Assembly (NCBI GenBank): GCA_902774815.1
Contig: CACYJV010000010.1
Location: 1 to 64,000, forward strand
Source of the DNA: an uncultured Prevotellaceae bacterium
Lineage (GTDB): Bacteria > Bacteroidota > Bacteroidia > Bacteroidales > Bacteroidaceae
Length of the DNA stretch: 64,000 nt
Reading direction: 5' to 3'
The position numbers and the translations under genes are program-made. Below, one piece after another: positions 58,807-64,000 of the stretch. Positions within the stretch are counted from its first letter, which is position 1. Each line of letters begins with the position of its first letter. The notes beneath the pieces were generated by a model that ran no database searches, was not told the origin of the DNA, and was given only the letters and a program-made list of their open reading frames with translations.

Positions 58807-59839
58807 GAACCGTGGTTATTTCGCCTGCGATACTAGTCGTCATGAGTTGCCGAATGAGTTGATGGTCATTGGGATAGAGTGCGTGCAGGTACATGAGTTT
58901 CGTGATGGCTGCTTCTACTGTACTGTCAAGGCCGCTGATGATGCCAGCGCTCATCAGTTGATAACCAGCATCATAACGTTGCATGGCCACTTGTCCTTCC
59001 ACGCATTGACTGATGTTCACAATGATGACGCCACGCTCTGTGGCTTGGCGAAGTGCATCTATGAGCCAAGGTTGTTCGGGTGCGTTGCCACTGCCAAAGC
59101 TGCGCATAACGATGGAGTGAAGTCCTTCTATGTTGAGCATGTCACGCACAATGCGTTCCTGAATACCAGGGAATAGCGAGAACACCATCACGCCAGGATC
59201 CATATCGGTATGTGGCGTCATTGGCCGATTGTAGTCGGGTTGCAGTATGTTGTGGCGATGGAAATTGAAAGTGACGCCTGCATCGCACAAGTGTGGATAG
59301 TTAAAGGAGTCAAAGGCGTCGAAACCGTCGGCATTCTGCTTTGTTGCCCGATTGCCACGCAAGAGTCGACCACTGAAATAAATTCCCACCTCAGGAACCA
59401 TGGCACGCCCATCGCTTCTATGAGCAGCAGCCAATTCAATGCTTGTGAGCAGGTTCTCCTTGCCATCAGTACGTAGTTGCGCTATAGGAAGTTGAGAACC
59501 AGTCAGTATGACAGGCTTCGTCAGGTTCTCCAACATAAACGACAGAGCCGATGCCGTGTAGGCCATGGTATCAGTACCATGCAGTACGACGAAACCATCG
59601 TATTCGTCGTAACGATCATTGATGATGCTTACAAGTTGTGCCCAGGTAGCTGGATCCATGTTACTCGAGTCGATGGGCGTTGGAAACTGGCATACATCAA
59701 TGCCCGTCTGAATCAGTTTCATTTCAGGCATATTGTCCAAAAGATGGGCAAAGTCAAGAGGTTCGAGGGCTCCAGTGACCGGGTTGAGACCCATACCAAT
59801 AGTTCCTCCCGTATAGATGATCAATACTTTGTTTTGCAT
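58796..59839 (-). CDS. ansA: Type I L-asparaginase
   Basis: 347 residues without a signal peptide, so cytoplasmic type I. Catalytic motifs are Y-T-G-G-T-I-G-M near residue 10 and H-G-T-D-T-M-A-Y-T-A-S near 90. The Lys of the second triad lies in R-T-D-G-K-E-N. It hydrolyses asparagine to aspartate and ammonia. It is first gene of the minus-strand run ansA-rseC-rnfBCDGEA. The link to Rnf is transcriptional coupling rather than known biochemistry. Confidence 0.93.
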   Translation of the reverse strand: MQNKVLIIYTGGTIGMGLNPVTGALEPLDFAHLLDNMPEMKLIQTGIDVCQFPTPIDSSNMDPATWAQLVSIINDRYDEYDGFVVLHGTDTMAYTASALSFMLENLTKPVILTGSQLPIAQLRTDGKENLLTSIELAAAHRSDGRAMVPEVGIYFSGRLLRGNRATKQNADGFDAFDSFNYPHLCDAGVTFNFHRHNILQPDYNRPMTPHTDMDPGVMVFSLFPGIQERIVRDMLNIEGLHSIVMRSFGSGNAPEQPWLIDALRQATERGVIIVNISQCVEGQVAMQRYDAGYQLMSAGIISGLDSTVEAAITKLMYLHALYPNDHQLIRQLMTTSIAGEITTVHEA

Positions 59840-59860
59840 GACATAAACAGGTTTTGGTGC

Positions 59861-59868
59861 AAAGATAC
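59861..59868 (-). promoter_or_regulatory. Probable -7 box of the ansA-rnf operon
   Basis: Minus-strand TATCTTTG, 21 bases before ansA. A clear -33 TTTG is not seen at 19 bases. Confidence 0.5.
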
Positions 59869-59890
59869 GAAAAAGATTCGACTTTCAAGT

Positions 59891-59921
59891 TTTGAGTTTC
59901 GAGTTTTTTTTTGTACCTTTG
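59891..59921 (+). promoter_or_regulatory. Promoter of uxaC
   Basis: TTTG (59891-59894), a 19-base spacer and TACCTTTG (59914-59921), 46 bases before the start codon. Confidence 0.75.
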
Positions 59922-59967
59922 CGGAAAATATAGTATTCATACAGTAAAACCTAAGCAAACCAAAACA

Positions 59968-61371
<1,404 letters not shown>

Positions 61372-61397
61372 TACTTAGGCATTTACAATTAAGATGA

Positions 61398-61446
61398 GGG
61401 TAAAAAGGTAAAAAATGACGATTTGTCTTTACTTTTTTACCCTTTT
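61398..61446 (+). terminator. Terminator of uxaC
   Basis: GGGTAAAAAGGTAAA (61398-61412) pairs with TTTACTTTTTTACCC (61428-61442, one G-T pair), followed by TTTT. Confidence 0.75.
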
Positions 61447-61471
61447 GCTTTTTTAGCTATGATTTTTTTTG

Positions 61472-61479
61472 TAATTTTG
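61472..61479 (+). promoter_or_regulatory. -7 box of the polysaccharide export gene
   Basis: TAATTTTG, 34 bases before the ATG. TTTG at 61444-61447 is 24 bases upstream and lies within the uxaC terminator tail. Confidence 0.5.
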
Positions 61480-61513
61480 CACCGAATTTAACGAAATCAT
61501 TTTAGAAAAGAAT

Positions 61514-62314
61514 ATGAAGAAGATTCTCATCCCGTTTGTCGTGCTGGCCATGATCGTACTCATGGGCAGCTGCACAGGTAGTAAGGAAGTGGCCTACTTC
61601 CAGAACATCGACTCGCTGAGTTTGGCTGCATCGAAGGGACTTTACGATGCCCGTATCATGCCGAAGGACATGCTTACCATCACCGTGAGCGCATCCGATC
61701 CAAAGGCTGTGAGCCACTTCAACCTCTCGGTGTCTAACACGCTGAACCCAACTGGCAGTCTTTCAACAGGCGCCGGTACACTGCAGGGCTATCTCGTCGA
61801 CAACGACGGCTACATCAACTTCCCCATCATCGGTCGTCTGCATGTGGTTGGCAAGACAAAGTCGGAGTGCGAACAGATGATCCACGATAAAGTGAAGCCT
61901 TATCTGGCAGCTACTGAGGATCCTATCGTGACGGTGCGCATGGCCAGTTACCGCGTGACCGTGATCGGTGAGGTCAGCGGCCCGAAAGTGGTGCCCGTGT
62001 CGACCGAGAAGATGAGCATCATCGAAGCCCTTGCGCAGGCTGGCGACCTCTCAATCTACGGTAAGCGCGACAACGTGCTGCTGATTCGCGAGGATGCCAC
62101 GGGCCAGAAGACCCACGTGCGCCTGAACCTGAATGATGCCAATATTTTCAACTCGCCGTATTATTACCTGCAGCAGAACGACATTATCTACGTGGAGCCC
62201 AACCGCGTGAAAGCCAAGAACTCTGCCATCGGCCAATCTACGACCATTTGGTTCTCCTTCATCGGTATCGTAACGTCGGTTGCTTCGCTGCTGGTAAACA
62301 TCCTGAGAAATTAA
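61514..62314 (+). CDS. Polysaccharide biosynthesis/export lipoprotein (Wza-like OPX)
   Basis: 266 residues. The lipoprotein signal ends L-M-G-S-C. The Poly_export domain (about 45-140, I-M-P-K-D-M-L-T-I-T-V-S) and a SLBB domain (about 150-230, V-T-V-I-G-E-V-S-G-P) are followed by a C-terminal hydrophobic helix (I-W-F-S-F-I-G-I-V-T-S-V-A-S-L-L-V). It fits an outer-membrane export channel for capsule or exopolysaccharide. No Wzc-like co-polymerase or glycosyltransferase is adjacent. Confidence 0.88.
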   Translation: MKKILIPFVVLAMIVLMGSCTGSKEVAYFQNIDSLSLAASKGLYDARIMPKDMLTITVSASDPKAVSHFNLSVSNTLNPTGSLSTGAGTLQGYLVDNDGYINFPIIGRLHVVGKTKSECEQMIHDKVKPYLAATEDPIVTVRMASYRVTVIGEVSGPKVVPVSTEKMSIIEALAQAGDLSIYGKRDNVLLIREDATGQKTHVRLNLNDANIFNSPYYYLQQNDIIYVEPNRVKAKNSAIGQSTTIWFSFIGIVTSVASLLVNILRN

Positions 62315-62327
62315 GCTAACAGTAAAG

Positions 62328-62373
62328 AAAGAAGAATGAACATGACGAACGCCCTGTTCATTCTTCTTTTTTT
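62328..62373 (+). terminator. Terminator of the polysaccharide export gene
   Basis: 15-bp stem AAAGAAGAATGAACA (62328-62342) / TGTTCATTCTTCTTT (62355-62369), a 12-base loop and a T-run. Confidence 0.9.
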
Positions 62374-62440
62374 ATTCCATATCTTCAATACAATAGTTTT
62401 CAGAACGACACTCTTTTAGCACACAACTCATCCTCCCATA

Positions 62441-64000
62441 ATGGAACAACTCAAACACGAATGTGGCGTTGCCATGATACGCCTCTTGAAGCCACTCGAA
62501 TACTATGAACAGAAGTATGGCACATGGAAGTATGGCTTGAACAAACTCTATCTGATGATGGAGAAAGAGCACAACAGGGGACAAGAAGGCGCAGGCATAG
62601 CCAGTGTGAAACTAGATACAGAACCAGGTCACGAATATATGTTCCGTGAACGTGCAGAGGGCAAAGATGCCATTGATAAGATTTTTGCCACCGACGTCAA
62701 CAAGTTCAAAGGTGAACTCTACATGGGACATCTGCGCTATTCGACGACTGGAAAAAGCGGCATGTCATATGTCCACCCATTCCTGCGGCGCAACAACTGG
62801 AAGGCAAAGAACCTCTGTCTGTGTGGTAATTTCAACATGACCAACATCGACGAGATCTTCGAAAAGCTTACTCGCCAGGGCCAATGCCCACGCATCTACA
62901 GCGATTCCTACATCATGCTTGAATTCATGGGACACCGTCTCGACCGCGAAGTGGAACGCAATTTCACTGCTGCTCAAGCTATGGAGCTCGTCGATACCGA
63001 CATCACCCGCTACATAGAGGATCATGTGAAGATGAGCAACGTGCTGAAGACGGCAATGGCCGACTTCGATGGAGGCTATGTGGTATGTGGTATGACAGGC
63101 TCAGGCGAGATGTTTTCCATGCGCGACCCATGGGGTATTCGTCCAGCATTCTACTACATCAACGACGAAGTGGCTGTGCTCGCCAGTGAGCGTCCGGTAC
63201 TTCAGACTTGCTTCGACCTGGAGTGTGACGAAATCAAAGAACTCGAACCCGGCACTGCTTTGCTCATTAAGCGCAACGGACAGTGCTCCATTGAGCGCAT
63301 ACTTGAACAGAAAGGCGATTCAAAGTGCTCGTTTGAGCGCATCTACTTCAGCCGAGGTAACGACCGCGACATCTATAAGGAGCGTAAGCAACTGGGCGAA
63401 CAGCTCACTCAGCCCGTGCTCCGTGCCATTGATTACGACACCGAACACACTGTATTCTCATTCATTCCCAATACTGCCGAAGTAGCTTTCTATGGTATGC
63501 TCGACGGTTTCAAGCACTACGTGAACGAGAAGAAGGTGGACAAGATTCAAGAGATAATCGGTAAAAATCCCTCACGCGAAGAACTCGAAGCTATCCTTGC
63601 CGAGTATGTTCGCACTGAGAAAGTGGCCTGGAAAGACATCAAACTGCGTACTTTCATCACTGAAGACTCGTCGCGAAACGACCTTGCTTCGCATGTCTAC
63701 GACATCACTTACGAGAGCTTACGCACTGGTGTCGACAACCTTGTGGTCATCGATGACAGTATCGTCAGGGGAACAACGCTGAAAGAAAGCATCTTCCGCA
63801 TTCTCGATCGCCTGCATCCGAAGAAGATAGTCATGGTCAGCAGCGCGCCACAAATACGCTATCCCGACTACTATGGCATAGACATGGCCCGTCTGGAGGA
63901 GTTCTGTGCCTTCCGTGCAGCTATCGATCTGCTGAAGGAACGCAATTTGCACGACATCATCGACACGACCTATCGCCGTTGCCTTGAGGAACTTCGCAAG
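62441..64000 (+). CDS. purF: Amidophosphoribosyltransferase-like protein, 3' end beyond window
   Basis: 520 codons from the ATG at 62441, open to the last base, so the gene continues past the window. It begins M-E-Q-L-K-H-E-C-G-V-A-M with Cys8 as the likely N-terminal-nucleophile of a class II glutamine amidotransferase. Y-M-G-H-L-R-Y-S-T-T-G, G-N-F-N and M-R-D-P-W-G-I-R-P follow. The C-terminal phosphoribosyltransferase motif is V-V-I-D-D-S-I-V-R-G-T-T. It makes 5-phosphoribosylamine, the first step in purine synthesis. It is longer than the E. coli enzyme, as usual for the longer Bacteroidota form. Confidence 0.9.
   Translation, partial: MEQLKHECGVAMIRLLKPLEYYEQKYGTWKYGLNKLYLMMEKEHNRGQEGAGIASVKLDTEPGHEYMFRERAEGKDAIDKIFATDVNKFKGELYMGHLRYSTTGKSGMSYVHPFLRRNNWKAKNLCLCGNFNMTNIDEIFEKLTRQGQCPRIYSDSYIMLEFMGHRLDREVERNFTAAQAMELVDTDITRYIEDHVKMSNVLKTAMADFDGGYVVCGMTGSGEMFSMRDPWGIRPAFYYINDEVAVLASERPVLQTCFDLECDEIKELEPGTALLIKRNGQCSIERILEQKGDSKCSFERIYFSRGNDRDIYKERKQLGEQLTQPVLRAIDYDTEHTVFSFIPNTAEVAFYGMLDGFKHYVNEKKVDKIQEIIGKNPSREELEAILAEYVRTEKVAWKDIKLRTFITEDSSRNDLASHVYDITYESLRTGVDNLVVIDDSIVRGTTLKESIFRILDRLHPKKIVMVSSAPQIRYPDYYGIDMARLEEFCAFRAAIDLLKERNLHDIIDTTYRRCLEELRK

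Overview
The window looks like a chromosomal segment of a Bacteroidales bacterium, most likely Prevotellaceae. The evidence is: promoters of the Bacteroidota type (TTTG, about 19 bp, TAnnTTTG) instead of sigma-70 boxes; few Shine-Dalgarno sequences; lineage-restricted families (two DUF4421 proteins, a DUF3127 protein, PorD/DUF4835 and the DUF5103 type IX secretion plug); a glycine decarboxylase P protein split into two genes; an Rnf complex; and 30S protein S16 with a long Ala-rich tail. Most of the DNA is housekeeping, with narrow accessory patches between operons.

Layout. 1-382 is non-coding and holds a small palindromic repeat. 383-10172 carries an oxidoreductase/DUF4421 pair, engB, an ABC-F ATPase, a TSCPD protein, yebC, pheT and a YpfJ-type metallopeptidase. 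10173-12545 is an accessory patch: a degenerate 22-bp repeat array, a second copy of the palindrome, a complete ISL3-family insertion sequence (10642-11935) with an 8-bp target duplication, and a very AT-rich, possibly MITE-like segment. 12546-13730 is a secreted alpha/beta hydrolase. 14002-19124 is a threonine operon (thrA, an apgM-type presumed homoserine kinase, thrC). 19290-26177 is lipoate ligase plus the whole glycine cleavage system and its dihydrolipoyl dehydrogenase. 26268-28578 holds a secreted GDSL hydrolase, an AT-rich membrane protein, another 22-bp array, and tRNA-Arg(UCU) followed by an 88-bp tandem array of its own 3' end plus terminator.

28668-34964 is a minus-strand dnaN, exonuclease, porD, recN, TPR-protein operon. 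35131-39351 has DUF3127, rpsP, an HD hydrolase, a GYF-domain membrane protein and the type IX plug. 39698-48309 has the second DUF4421 protein coupled to a CPA2 antiporter, then a tripartite RND pump. 49003-59839 is one long minus-strand run: ansA, rseC, rnfBCDGEA, an MFS carrier, and a kelch-mutarotase/sodium symporter fusion. The window ends with uxaC, a stand-alone polysaccharide export lipoprotein and the first 520 codons of purF.

Functional themes are amino-acid metabolism (threonine, glycine, asparagine), redox energy conservation (Rnf), envelope biogenesis and type IX secretion, and sugar-acid use. The least explained feature is a dispersed family of 22-23 bp degenerate tandem arrays at four intergenic sites. 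Three of them share the same units in the same order over about 100 bp. The tRNA-Arg 3'-end array is the second most unusual. No CRISPR array, rRNA gene or prophage was seen.
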